From: Phycisphaerae bacterium RAS1
Lineage (GTDB): Bacteria > Planctomycetota > Phycisphaerae > UBA1845 > Fen-1342
Assembly: GCA_007859745.1 (NCBI GenBank)
Contig: SMLU01000001.1
Coordinates: 744,001-808,000 of the forward strand
Length of the DNA: 64,000 bases
Direction of reading: 5' to 3'
Part shown: one piece after another, positions 15,036-25,186 of the stretch
Position numbering within the stretch: position 1 is the first letter of the stretch
How the letters are laid out: every line of letters begins with the position of its first letter
Made by a program: the position numbers and the translations under genes
Notes under the pieces: model-generated
The model's database searches: none
The model's input: only the letters and a program-made list of their open reading frames with translations
Told to the model about the DNA's origin: nothing

Positions 15036-17684
15036 CTACCGCGGGGTCATGGTGAAGTCCACTTCCAGGTAGCTGCCGTGCTCGATGGGCAGAGTCGATG
15101 ACGGCGCGATCCGGTATTTCCACTGCACGCGATTGCGGGCCGTGATGAACTCGGCCATGTTCGGCGAGTGCACGCTCCGCGCAACCAGCGGGGCCCAGCC
15201 CATCACGTCGGTTCCGTGGTTGGGGCCCAGACAGGGATCATCAATCTCGCTGTCCGAGTGGTGCCGGTAGAACGGCTCCTTTTCGCGGATCACGATCCCT
15301 GGCGGGCCGCCGACGTTGCAGGTGAACTCGCCCTCGAAGTTCATCGCTTCACGATCGAGGGGAGCGTAGACGTACGTAATCTGCCGCGGCTCCGGGCATT
15401 GCGGAGGAGCCGGACCGGAGCTCACGACGCTCTGCGATTCAATCATAATTTTCCATGACCCGGTCAGTTTCCGATTTGTGCCGGTCTGCAGGTCAAAATC
15501 GTCGTCGATGTGTCGGTAATACAATCGGAACGGCTGTTCATCGCGCTCGAGGTAGCTGCGGATCGTCCCGACGATCTTGCGACGGTCGTCGGCCGAGTCG
15601 TACGGATCCGATTCGCCTTTGTCCGGTTCGATCTTTCCGTTCTGATTGAGGTCTTCCACGAAGTCAGACAGGCCGCCGCCATCGGTGTCCAGCGTCAGCT
15701 CCGGAGCGTTGCGGGCCCGCGCCCGGCCGTCGCCGTGGAGCGTTGTGCGATACACGCCGACGCCGTGCCTCTCATCCAGGACGCTGAGCTTGATCTCGTT
15801 GTAGTCGGAGATGCAGTCGCCGTCGGTGTCGCGTGATGCGGGCGCGTTCGGCTGCCGCTTCGTTCTGAAACGCATGTCCTCGTCGAAGTCGTAGACCTGG
15901 TCCTGGTCCGTATCCACGCCGATGCCGGCTTCCTGCTTCCGGCCCGCGTGAGAGCCGGCGTCGAGCAGGTAGTAGGCGTACACCTGCCAGTAGAATTCTG
16001 AGAATTCGACGAAGCTTCGCTTGGCGGCGGCCTGGCCTTCGTTGCCGGGGTCGTTGACCAGGAAGCGATGAATCGGCTCCACGCCGGGGCGGCGCGCATC
16101 GACCTGGTAGCCGATGATCACCACGGTATGCGTTCCGCCGGCGCGGCGCGTGACGGCGACGACCACCGGCCGCCCGCCGTCGATCGCATCCTCGACGTTT
16201 TTCCAGAGCGTGCTGGGCGGAAGCTCGACGCGCGCCCCGGCGCCATAAACCGGGTTGACCCGCGCGCCCCCGAGCGCCCACGCGAGCGGCCGGTCGGGCG
16301 TATTGCCCTCGCCGTAGTTGAGGTCGGTCTCCGGCCCCGGCGCGTCGTCCTTGTGAAGCTCGTAGCCGGTGCGATCCTGAGTCAGGTCGCCGCCGTAGTA
16401 GTGATTCACCATCTTCACCGCCGCCAGCGTGCAGTTGAGGTTGTCGGCGAAGTCAGCCAGGTGAAAAACGGGGTGCGGGCGGTCCCATTCGAAGCCCTCA
16501 TCTTCGCGGTTGGATTCGAGCAGCAGCATGTGCGAGTCTTTGCGCTGCGATTCGCTGGGAAAGCGGCCGCCGGGGGAGCGCGCGTCGAGCGTCCTCGTCA
16601 CCAGCTTGCCGGCGACCTGCGACCGTCGCAGCGGCTTGGCGGCTCCGTCGTCGGGCGTCGCCTCCGTATCGACCTGCGCTTCGACAATCAGGCGATTCGC
16701 CGGCGAGAAGTCGGCCGTCGAACCGTCGGCCGCGACGGGCGCGACGCGCCAGAAATACGTTCCGACCTCAAGCATCACCGTGACGCTGGGCTGATCGATG
16801 GTGATGTCTTCGGCGGGGCTTTCGAACGCCGGCTCGACCGCGACCTGGAAACGATATTCCAGCGCGTTGGCGGTCGGATAGCAGGCCAGCACGACCGGTC
16901 CGGCCTCTTCGATGAACCCGCTCATCGGTAGCAGCACCGAGACGCCCGCGTTGGGGTTGGAGGCCCCCGGCGTGGCCCAGGTCGGCGGGTAGGCGGACCA
17001 GTTCTGCGGCCCTGGCAGCAGCGACTCAGGAGGCCGGGCGATGACCTGGCCGGGCAGCTCGATCTCGTTTCCCAGGCCGCCGCCCGAATCAGCGGCCACG
17101 GCGTCCGGCTGCTGCGCGCCCCAGGCCACGTCGTCCAGCCGATCGCCGGCGGCATCGCTGAGCGTGATTCGGCCGGATGTCGGGTTGAGGAAGCTCGCGG
17201 CGGAAAGGTGCAGTTCGCCGGGCGGTCCATCGCTCTGGCCGTCGAACAGGATCAGATAGAACCCGGTTGGGCCGGCGCTGGCGCCGACAGGTAGTTCCAG
17301 TGAATCCGCGTTCTCGTTGGCAACCACCAACCCCGACAGCTCGGCGCCGGGCGCCGCTTTCAGCTCGATGAAGGCGGCGTCATCGCCGGCGGGATTGAAT
17401 CGCACCTCGTTCAGCAGCGCCGAAGCGCCGACCGCTGACGGCGGCGGCGGTGTCTTCGGTTTCGCAACGTCCGGCGTCAGTCCGGGCGCCTTGTCCTGCG
17501 TCGGCGAGACGATGGGCAACACGGCGGAATCGTCGTTGCTGCCTGATCCGTTGTCGTTCACATTTGCGTTTGAGTTGCCGTTCGTGTTGTCGTTGCCGTT
17601 GGCGCCGTTGTCATCACCGGTCGGTACGGTCGGGCAGCCGACCAGCAGCAAAATGAGCAACGCCGGCAGAATTCGTCCGCCCAT
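15036..17684 (-). CDS. Large lipoprotein with lamin-tail and C39-like peptidase domains
   Basis: 882 aa from an ATG at 17684 with AGGAG 7 nt upstream; the frame is open much farther up but only this start gives a signal peptide. Lipobox LVGC is followed by an Asn/Asp/Gly linker. Next come a lamin-tail-like domain (ALLNEVRFNPAGDDAAFIEL...DDVAWG), a fibronectin-like beta domain (YRFQVAVEPAFE...GTYFWRVAP), and a papain-like C39-type domain. The last has Cys in NLNCTLAAVKMVNHYYGG, His in GGTHTVVIIGY and Asp/Asn in FLVNDPGNEG. Asp-rich calcium-loop motifs (DTDQDQVYDFDED, DTDGDCISDYNE, DTDGGGLSDFVED) follow. The last 150 residues are unrecognised. Probably surface-anchored; substrate unknown. Confidence 0.75.
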   Translation of the reverse strand: MGGRILPALLILLLVGCPTVPTGDDNGANGNDNTNGNSNANVNDNGSGSNDDSAVLPIVSPTQDKAPGLTPDVAKPKTPPPPSAVGASALLNEVRFNPAGDDAAFIELKAAPGAELSGLVVANENADSLELPVGASAGPTGFYLILFDGQSDGPPGELHLSAASFLNPTSGRITLSDAAGDRLDDVAWGAQQPDAVAADSGGGLGNEIELPGQVIARPPESLLPGPQNWSAYPPTWATPGASNPNAGVSVLLPMSGFIEEAGPVVLACYPTANALEYRFQVAVEPAFESPAEDITIDQPSVTVMLEVGTYFWRVAPVAADGSTADFSPANRLIVEAQVDTEATPDDGAAKPLRRSQVAGKLVTRTLDARSPGGRFPSESQRKDSHMLLLESNREDEGFEWDRPHPVFHLADFADNLNCTLAAVKMVNHYYGGDLTQDRTGYELHKDDAPGPETDLNYGEGNTPDRPLAWALGGARVNPVYGAGARVELPPSTLWKNVEDAIDGGRPVVVAVTRRAGGTHTVVIIGYQVDARRPGVEPIHRFLVNDPGNEGQAAAKRSFVEFSEFYWQVYAYYLLDAGSHAGRKQEAGIGVDTDQDQVYDFDEDMRFRTKRQPNAPASRDTDGDCISDYNEIKLSVLDERHGVGVYRTTLHGDGRARARNAPELTLDTDGGGLSDFVEDLNQNGKIEPDKGESDPYDSADDRRKIVGTIRSYLERDEQPFRLYYRHIDDDFDLQTGTNRKLTGSWKIMIESQSVVSSGPAPPQCPEPRQITYVYAPLDREAMNFEGEFTCNVGGPPGIVIREKEPFYRHHSDSEIDDPCLGPNHGTDVMGWAPLVARSVHSPNMAEFITARNRVQWKYRIAPSSTLPIEHGSYLEVDFTMTPR

Positions 17685-17893
17685 GTGCACACTCCTGCTT
17701 GGGCGCGTCGGGAACTGAGGCTGTGAATCTGGACGGGCGAGACGCCCGTCCCACCCAAATCCACCCACCCAAGTCTCACCCGAATCTCGGGCACAGCGGC
17801 CCGCTCTCTTGACTCGACCCGACCACTCCAATGATAGCTGCCCTACCGGCCCCGGCGTGAGCACATTTTCGGCATGGTTCCGGCTTACTCGGC
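17685..17893. other. Gap upstream of the C39-like lipoprotein gene
   Basis: It holds the R7 hairpin and the AGGAG ribosome site of the lipoprotein gene. It separates that gene from the permease that lies upstream on the same strand. No clear promoter was seen. Confidence 0.4.
17731..17755. repeat. Palindrome family R7, copy 2
   Basis: GGACGGGCG-AGA-CGCCCGTCC is a perfect 9-bp hairpin, followed by CACCC. On the minus strand it reads GGTGGGACGGGCGTCTCG, matching copy 1 at 10561. Confidence 0.6.
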
Positions 17894-19249
17894 TCAAACC
17901 GCCCGCCGAACGCGCATCCATCCCATGACGCTGAACAAAACGTAGCAACTGGCCGCCAGCGCGATGGACGCGATGGCCGCCACGGTCGGGTAAGGGCGCT
18001 CGCCCAATGACCAGAACAGCGACAGCCCGACGCCTCCGATGTAGATCGCCGGAATGACCGGGAATCCTGGAACGCGAAAGCCGGATCGGTCGTGTCCGCC
18101 GGGGCGTTTGCGCAGAATAAAAAGTCCTGCGACCGCGACCGCCGAGAGGATCGACAGCGCCGCGCCGATGTAGGTAATGAGCGTGTCGAACGCGCCTGAC
18201 AAGGCCAGCAGGATCGCGGCCCCGCCCTGCACATAAAGCGCCCGCGCCGGTGCGTGCGTGTGCGTGCCGAGGCCGGCGAGCACGTGCGGGGCCACGCCGT
18301 CGCGGGCCATGGCGAAGAGAATCCGCGGACCGGCGGCGATCATCGCACTCGTCGCACCGATGATGATGAACGCGATGATCAGGCTGATCACCGACGCCCC
18401 GCTCTTCCCGAACAGTTGCATCGCGGCGACCGTGCCCACGGCCGTCTCGGCGGTCCATTGGCCGGGCGGAACGGCGTAGAAGAAGAGGACGTTCAGCCCG
18501 AAATACGCCGCCGTGACCAGGATCGTCCCGCCGATCAGCGCCCGGGGCAGTGTTCGCGGTGCGTCGCGCGTTTCGCCGGCAAGATAGGCGGCCGCGTTCC
18601 AGCCGCTGTAGGCGAAGCTGGCCTCGATCAAGGCCGTGCCGAAGTGTCCGGTCGGCTTGCTGGTAACCGAAAGCCAGCGCCAGTCTCCGTTTCCGCCGGA
18701 GAACCCGGCGACCAGGAGAAGCAGAATCGTGCCCAGTGCGCCGACCGAGAGCGCGGTCTGCAGCCCGCCGCTGGCGCGGATGCCGGCGGCGTGATAGACC
18801 GTCAGGCCCGCCATGAGGAGGATCGCCCAGAAGCGCAGCGCAACGGGCGTCGGCGAGTATCCGAAGACGGCGTGCGCATAGGACACGCAGACCAGCGAGA
18901 CTGAGGCGATGGACGCGGAGAAGCCGGCCAGCAACGTGATCCAGCCGCCGATGAAACCGGTCATCGGCCCCCAGCAGCGCGAGAGATACTGGTAGTCGCC
19001 GCCGGCCAGCGGCAGGCGCGCCCCCAGCTCCGCGTAGCTGAGCGCTCCGCACAGGGCCAGCAGACCGCCGCCGAGCCAGATCAGAAGCGAAACGGACGGG
19101 TTGCCGGTGGAGACGTGCACCAGCGCCGGGACGGTCCAGATGCCGGCCCCGACCATGTTGCCGATGACGAACGCGGTGGCGGCGGGCGTGCCCAGGGCGC
19201 GCTGCAATCCGCCGTCGCCGAGTTCAATTGTGATTCGCGGAGCGTCCAT
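17894..19249 (-). CDS. APC-family amino acid permease
   Basis: 451 aa with 12 predicted transmembrane segments. The first helix has the APC signature VIGNMVGAGIWTVPALV, and FAYSGWNAAAYLAGE in helix 6 and the ARDGVAPHVLAGLG loop are typical of the LAT/APC superfamily. It imports amino acids or amines with a cation, or exchanges them. The substrate is not predictable. It is one of three APC permeases in the window (see 23738 and 25187). It is followed on the same strand by the C39-like lipoprotein gene after a 209-bp gap. Confidence 0.88.
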   Translation of the reverse strand: MDAPRITIELGDGGLQRALGTPAATAFVIGNMVGAGIWTVPALVHVSTGNPSVSLLIWLGGGLLALCGALSYAELGARLPLAGGDYQYLSRCWGPMTGFIGGWITLLAGFSASIASVSLVCVSYAHAVFGYSPTPVALRFWAILLMAGLTVYHAAGIRASGGLQTALSVGALGTILLLLVAGFSGGNGDWRWLSVTSKPTGHFGTALIEASFAYSGWNAAAYLAGETRDAPRTLPRALIGGTILVTAAYFGLNVLFFYAVPPGQWTAETAVGTVAAMQLFGKSGASVISLIIAFIIIGATSAMIAAGPRILFAMARDGVAPHVLAGLGTHTHAPARALYVQGGAAILLALSGAFDTLITYIGAALSILSAVAVAGLFILRKRPGGHDRSGFRVPGFPVIPAIYIGGVGLSLFWSLGERPYPTVAAIASIALAASCYVLFSVMGWMRVRRAV

Positions 19250-19278
19250 GCGCGCCCCCGGGGAAAAGGAGCTGGACT

Positions 19279-19761
19279 CTATCGACGCGATTTCTGGCCG
19301 CGGGCGTACAGGCCATGCTCACACGCGACCACGAAGGCCTCCGCCTGCGATTTGAGCCGTTCCCAGGACTGGCGAATGCGGTCCGCCTCGCTGGGAATGA
19401 TCTCACCGTCGTTCTCAATGCTGGTGCTGATGTCGGACAGCAGCATGCCGAAGTCCTGGACGAAGCGTTGCGTGGCATTCAGCAGATTCTCTTCGTGCTC
19501 GCCGGGGTCGACTTTCGGATTCGGGACGAAAAACCCGTCGGCGGCGTGGCACAGCCAGTTGACGATGCGTCCGTCGCGCGTCAGCTCGTAAACGACTTTG
19601 AGGCGATCAAGCGGGTTCCGCGCACCGGAGCCTTCCGGGTCGTCCGCGGCGGTCTCCTGGCACCACTTGTACACGAGCGCAGTGCTCAATCCGAGTTTCG
19701 CGGCGATCACCTTCACGCCGACCGGATCGATCGCCTCGCGGAGCACTTCCCAGGACTTCAC
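19279..19761 (-). CDS. Helix-turn-helix protein resembling phage CII-type regulators
   Basis: 160 aa from a GTG at 19761, with GAGGA 5 nt upstream. The frame is open farther but that part has other-frame character. Residues 10-32 (GVKVIAAKLGLSTALVYKWC) form a helix-turn-helix, and NPLDRLKVVYELTRDGRIVNWLC and GGFFVPNP match a conserved bacterial family related to the phage CII/CP76 fold. The C-terminal half is helical (QSWERLKSQAEAFVVACEHGL). It is the last gene in the purA-uppS-cdsA direction. Likely a DNA-binding regulator, target unknown. No phage genes are nearby, so it is not prophage evidence. Confidence 0.65.
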   Translation of the reverse strand: MKSWEVLREAIDPVGVKVIAAKLGLSTALVYKWCQETAADDPEGSGARNPLDRLKVVYELTRDGRIVNWLCHAADGFFVPNPKVDPGEHEENLLNATQRFVQDFGMLLSDISTSIENDGEIIPSEADRIRQSWERLKSQAEAFVVACEHGLYARGQKSRR

Positions 19762-19856
19762 CGGATTCCTCAAGAAGAAGAGAGCGCGAATTGTTGCGCG
19801 GGGATGGGCCAGCGTCAACTCAGGCCGATGGCGCGAGGCCGCGCAATCGCTGGCCT

Positions 19857-20822
19857 TCAACCAAACGCCGCCAGCCGCGTCCAGAAGAACCACGCCACCG
19901 GCGCCGCCAGCAGCGGCGAGTCCATGACATCGAGCACGCCTCCCAGTCCCGGCAGCGACGTACCCGAGTCCTTCACCGCCGCATCGCGTTTCAACAGCGA
20001 GGCGCACAGGTCGCCGGCGACGGAAGCCACGCCCATCAGCAGCCCGAACAGCAGGAAGCCCCACGGCCACGCCAGCCATTCCGCCCGCATCAGCGGAGCG
20101 CCGTCTCGCGCCAGCAGCCCGCCGCGTTGCAGGAGCGGCCCGATCAGAAGGGAGAGCGCCGTCGCCACCGCCAGCCCGCCGACGAAGCCCTCCCAGGTCT
20201 TCTTGGGGCTGAGCCACTCGATCATCTTGTGACGGCCGGCGATCCGGCCCACGAAGAAGGCCCCGGTATCGGTCATCTTCACGATGAAGTTACTGAAAAG
20301 CAGGACGGCCACACCCGCCTGGCCGCCGACCTCCATGCGCAGCTTGGTCATGTACCCCGCCAGCCCGCCGGTGTAGACGAGAATGAACGTCGTCATCGCC
20401 AGGTTGATCATCACCTGTTGCGTGCCGCGGCGGACCGCCTGCAGGAAGAACGTCACCCCCAGGGCCACCGCGATGGCGAGCATCGCCCAGGATTCGTCGT
20501 GCGAGCCCCAGGCTCGCTCGATGTTGAACGCGAAGTAGGGGCCCGTCACCATCAGCGTCGAAAAGAGCATGACCGAAAAGCCGAACGGCCGGTAGCCGAG
20601 ATAGCCCGCGAAACGAAGCAGTTCGCGTGCGGTGAAGAGCGTCAGCGCCAGCACGCAGAGCGTCGAAAGCAGCCCGTTGTAGAGGAACAGATTCAGATCC
20701 AGGTTCATGAACTGGATCGGATGGCGCGGATGGGGCTGGGCCGCGAAGTGCCCGTCCAGCAGCAGCAGCGCAATGATCGCCGCCGACAGCGAGAGGCCGA
20801 AGATCAGCCGGAGTCGTAGCAT
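19857..20822 (-). CDS. cdsA: Phosphatidate cytidylyltransferase
   Basis: 321 aa integral membrane protein with about eight helices. It makes CDP-diacylglycerol from phosphatidate and CTP. The family signature is present near the C-terminus as SLLKRDAAVKDSG followed by PGLGGVLDVMDS; consensus is S-KR-KD-PGHGG-DR-DS, so His and Arg are Leu and Val here. SPKKTWEGFVGG is another family block. It follows uppS across a gap that is entirely an R3 palindrome, the usual uppS-cdsA order of bacteria. Confidence 0.88.
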   Translation of the reverse strand: MLRLRLIFGLSLSAAIIALLLLDGHFAAQPHPRHPIQFMNLDLNLFLYNGLLSTLCVLALTLFTARELLRFAGYLGYRPFGFSVMLFSTLMVTGPYFAFNIERAWGSHDESWAMLAIAVALGVTFFLQAVRRGTQQVMINLAMTTFILVYTGGLAGYMTKLRMEVGGQAGVAVLLFSNFIVKMTDTGAFFVGRIAGRHKMIEWLSPKKTWEGFVGGLAVATALSLLIGPLLQRGGLLARDGAPLMRAEWLAWPWGFLLFGLLMGVASVAGDLCASLLKRDAAVKDSGTSLPGLGGVLDVMDSPLLAAPVAWFFWTRLAAFG

Positions 20823-20846
20823 CGATTGCCTTGCTGCACGCGTCTT

Positions 20847-20920
20847 ATCCGAGCCGCGACCGTAAGGGAGCGGGGGCGCTCACCCGCCGCCGACCGCTCC
20901 CTCACGGTTGCGGCTCGGAT
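20847..20920. repeat. Palindromic element family R3, copy a
   Basis: ATCCGAGCCGCGACCGTAAG on the left pairs with the inverted copy CTCACGGTTGCGGCTCGGAT on the right. It fills the cdsA-uppS gap, and its right arm encodes the last residues and the stop codon (20904-20902) of uppS. Confidence 0.85.
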
Positions 20921-21732
20921 TGAGGTGGTGCGGGCGTGTCGCCCGCATTCGACACGCGCGGCATGCTCGTCCCGTCCGCGGGTCCGACATCGCCAAAGCG
21001 CCGCTCGCGCCGGCCAAACGCGCGAATCGCCTCGTTCAGGTCCGCCGCCGAAAAATCCGGCCAGAGAACGGGCGTCACGTACAACTCGGCATAGCTGATC
21101 TGCCACAGCAGGAAGTTGCTGACGCGCATCTCGCCCGCGGTGCGGATCAGCAGGTCCGGGTCGGGCAGTCCGGCGGTGTAAAGCGAGCCGCTCAGCAGCG
21201 CTTCGTCGATCTGCTCCGGCGCGAGCTCGCCGCGCTGCACGCGCCCGGCGATGGCGCGAACCGCGTCGACGATCTCGGCCCGTGAGCCGTAATTGAGCGC
21301 CAGGCACAGCCGCAAGCCGCGGTTGCCCGCGCTCAGGGAGACCGTCTGATCCAGCTCGCGCAGCACCTCAGCCGGCAGCCCCTGGCGCCGGCCTACCTGC
21401 ACCACGCGCACGTCGTTGTCCATGATCTGCCGCCGCTCGGCGACCAGGAACTCGGCATAGAGCGCCATTAGCGCATCGACTTCCAGCTTGGGCCGCCTCC
21501 AGTTTTCAAGGCTGAAGCTGTACAGCGTCAGGCAGCCGATCCCCAGGCGCGCCGCCTGCGTCACCGTCTCGCGCACGGCGGCCGCGCCCTGGCGGTGGCC
21601 CTGGATGCGCGGCAGGCCGCGCTGCTGCGCCCAGCGGCCGTTGCCATCCATGATGACGGCCACGTGCGCCGGCAGGGCGCCGCGCGGCAGGCCGAGCGTC
21701 TCGAGCGAATCCAGTGCGGAAAGCGTCGGCAT
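20902..21732 (-). CDS. uppS: Isoprenyl (undecaprenyl) diphosphate synthase
   Basis: 276 aa from an ATG at 21732. It condenses isopentenyl diphosphate onto farnesyl diphosphate to make the lipid carrier for peptidoglycan and polysaccharides. Motifs: HVAVIMDGNGRWAQQRGLPR with the catalytic Asp, GHRQGA, LTLYSFSLENWRRP and LLIRTAGEMRVSNFLLWQ (usual form RTSGE). The last residues QSEPQP and the stop are encoded by the R3 palindrome, so the C-terminus was probably altered by that element. It lies between purA and cdsA. Confidence 0.93.
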   Translation of the reverse strand: MPTLSALDSLETLGLPRGALPAHVAVIMDGNGRWAQQRGLPRIQGHRQGAAAVRETVTQAARLGIGCLTLYSFSLENWRRPKLEVDALMALYAEFLVAERRQIMDNDVRVVQVGRRQGLPAEVLRELDQTVSLSAGNRGLRLCLALNYGSRAEIVDAVRAIAGRVQRGELAPEQIDEALLSGSLYTAGLPDPDLLIRTAGEMRVSNFLLWQISYAELYVTPVLWPDFSAADLNEAIRAFGRRERRFGDVGPADGTSMPRVSNAGDTPAPPQSEPQP

Positions 21733-21743
21733 TCGGATTGCCC

Positions 21744-23178
<1,435 letters not shown>

Positions 23179-23363
23179 TCAGTAAACCAAGCAGCCCCCG
23201 GCCGGGCCGTCCGCACGCCGCGGCGTCCGAAACCCGGCGAGCGGCGTGCCGGGCGGTTTTGTAGCATTTCCGCCGCGAGTCGGCAACGCTACGAACGGGG
23301 CGCCGCGGCGAGACACAGCGCGCCGTTTGGCTCTGGGTGCATTCGGTTTCCGGTGACGATCCG

Positions 23364-23461
23364 TCCGAACCCGCCGCGCCAAGCGGCGGGCTGACGTCCG
23401 GGGCCTTGGGGCGTTGATCGCTCACGACGGTCAACCCGCCGCTTGGCGCGGCGGGTTCGGA
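23364..23461. repeat. Palindromic element family R1, copy b
   Basis: TCCGAACCCGCCGCGCCAAG on the left is matched by the inverted copy ending GGCGGGTTCGGA on the right. Intergenic. Confidence 0.9.
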
Positions 23462-23534
23462 AAGACGCCGCCATTCACGACCCGTGTCGGGGCGCCCGTA
23501 GCGCACGAGATGCGCCGTTCGGACTCGTCCCATC

Positions 23535-23646
23535 GGGTACTGCTCACGTTTGACTCCCGGCGCGGGGAGCATCGGCGTCCCGCCGGTGCGAGTGCAGAAT
23601 TGCACCGGCGGGACGCCGATGCTCCCCGCAAACTTGACCAGTACCT
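23535..23646. repeat. Nested palindrome family R5
   Basis: The inner perfect inverted repeat begins CGGGGAGCATCGGCGTCCCG (23563) and ends at 23628, with a 12-nt centre. It lies inside an outer pair, GGTACTGCTCACGTTTG (about 23536-23552) and CAAACTTGACCAGTACC (23629-23645), which match except at two positions. Confidence 0.85.
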
Positions 23647-23737
23647 CCCATCGTACACTCATTGAATTTTTCGGCAGCGGCTTCTATCCTGCCCGCTCCG
23701 TTCGCCGGCGCGATCCGATCCAGTAGCCGAGCTCTTC

Positions 23738-25186
23738 GTGGCTTCCCTTCCACGCACTGAAAACCCCTTTGCCCCCGCGTCCAGCGCGCCGGGCGCCGCG
23801 CACCTGGTGCGCGGGCTCGGACCGTTCGCTGCCACGATGCTGATCGTCGGCAGCGTCATCGGATCTGGCATTTTTGTCGCGCCGTCGCTGATGGCGACCT
23901 ACCTCGCATCGCCGGGCCTGCTGATGGGTTTGTGGATTCTCGGCGGGCTGCTGACGCTCTCCGGGGCACTGGCGTGCGCGGAGCTGGCGGCCGCCTTTCC
24001 CCGCGCCGGCGGCCAGTACGTCTTTCTCTCCGAAGCGTTCGGACCGCTCTGGGGGTTCCTTTACGGCTGGACGTTTCTCCTGGCGATCAACACCGGCTTC
24101 ATCGCCGCCGTCGGCGTCGCCTTCGCGATTTACCTGGGCGTCTTCATTCCCTCGATCAGTGAGACGCGCGTTCTGTTCAGTCTGGCCGGGAAGTCATTTT
24201 CCACCGCCCAGGCCGTCGGGTTGGTCGTCATCGCCGCGCTGACCTGGCTGAATGTCCGCGGTCTGCGCGAAGGGGCGATCGTCCAGAATCTTTTCACGAT
24301 CGCAAAAATCTCCGCCGTGGCGGTGCTGGTCGTCATGGCGCTGGCGCTGGCGGGCGGTTCGCTCAGCCATTTTTCCCCCATCGCCTCGACTCAGCTCGGG
24401 CCTGAAGGGCTGAAGCTGGGCCTCTTCGCCGCAATCGCCGTGGCGATGAGCAAGGCGCTTTTCGCGTACGACGCGTGGAATTCCGTCACGTTCGCGGCCG
24501 AGGAAATCAAGGACCCGCAGAAGAACATGCCGCGGGCGCTGATCCTCGGCACGCTGCTCATCACCGCCGTCTACTGCTCGGCCGTCGCGGTCTATCTCTA
24601 CATGGTGCCGATCGGCGAAATGGGGAGCGTCACCGGCAACCGGATTGCGGCGGAAACATCCCGGCGACTGATGGGGCCGGCGGGCGAGACGTTCATCGCG
24701 ATCGCGATCATGGTCTCGACCTTCGGCTGCGTGAACGGGCTGATCCTCTCGGGGGCGCGCGTGGTCTACGCCATGGCCCGCGACCGGCTTTTCTTCCCCA
24801 GCGCGGCCGCCGTACATCCGACGCATCGCACGCCCGCCAACGCGCTGATGCTGCAGGGGGCGATCGCGGCGGTGCTGACGCTGACCGGCAGCTACAGCGA
24901 CCTGCTGACGCTGACGGCGTTTTCGTCGCTGATGTTCAACGTCCTGTGCGTCGTGGGCCTGTTCGTGCTGCGCGCCCGCCGGCCGGAGTTGCCGCGGCCC
25001 TTCCGGGCGTGGGGTTATCCGCTGCTGCCGGCGCTTTACGTGGCGGTGGCGCTCTTTTTCTTGTGCTACATTCTGATCGGCGATCCGCGCAATTCGGGAT
25101 TGGGTCTGGTTCTCACGGCAGTCGGTCTGCCGGCCTATGTCTATTGGAACGCCGGCCGTCCGGCTGCACAGCGTCTGGAGGCATGA
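23738..25186 (+). CDS. APC-family amino acid permease (LAT-like)
   Basis: 482 aa from a GTG at 23738. Twelve transmembrane helices are expected. Helix 1 has VIGSGIFVAPSLMA, and FPRAGGQYVFLSEAFGPLWGF, FAYDAWNSVTFAAEEIKDP and ARDRLFFPSAAAVHPTHRTP are typical blocks of the L-type/SteT-like branch of the APC superfamily. Likely an amino acid exchanger or importer. The next permease starts at the base right after its stop, so both are co-transcribed. The first 20 residues are polar and Pro/Ala-rich. Confidence 0.88.
   Translation: MASLPRTENPFAPASSAPGAAHLVRGLGPFAATMLIVGSVIGSGIFVAPSLMATYLASPGLLMGLWILGGLLTLSGALACAELAAAFPRAGGQYVFLSEAFGPLWGFLYGWTFLLAINTGFIAAVGVAFAIYLGVFIPSISETRVLFSLAGKSFSTAQAVGLVVIAALTWLNVRGLREGAIVQNLFTIAKISAVAVLVVMALALAGGSLSHFSPIASTQLGPEGLKLGLFAAIAVAMSKALFAYDAWNSVTFAAEEIKDPQKNMPRALILGTLLITAVYCSAVAVYLYMVPIGEMGSVTGNRIAAETSRRLMGPAGETFIAIAIMVSTFGCVNGLILSGARVVYAMARDRLFFPSAAAVHPTHRTPANALMLQGAIAAVLTLTGSYSDLLTLTAFSSLMFNVLCVVGLFVLRARRPELPRPFRAWGYPLLPALYVAVALFFLCYILIGDPRNSGLGLVLTAVGLPAYVYWNAGRPAAQRLEA

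Larger units (their letters stand above)
23179..23737. other. 559-bp divergent intergenic region
   Basis: It lies between purA and the first permease. It contains an R1 palindrome (23364-23461) and the nested R5 palindrome (23535-23646). I see no gene or clear promoter in the rest. Confidence 0.6.

Noticed and set aside
17685-19052. N-terminal extension of the C39-like lipoprotein to a 1338-aa protein
   Set aside because: The extension overlaps the APC permease gene in another frame on the same strand and has no family pattern. The ATG at 17684 has a strong ribosome site and a signal peptide.
19279-19761. CII-like regulator as a trace of a prophage
   Set aside because: No integrase, structural or att-like sequence is around it, and it sits at the end of a housekeeping operon.
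19279-20217. Extension of the helix-turn-helix gene to 312 aa
   Set aside because: The upstream part overlaps cdsA and is Arg/Gly/Ala-rich shadow sequence. The GTG at 19761 has a ribosome site.
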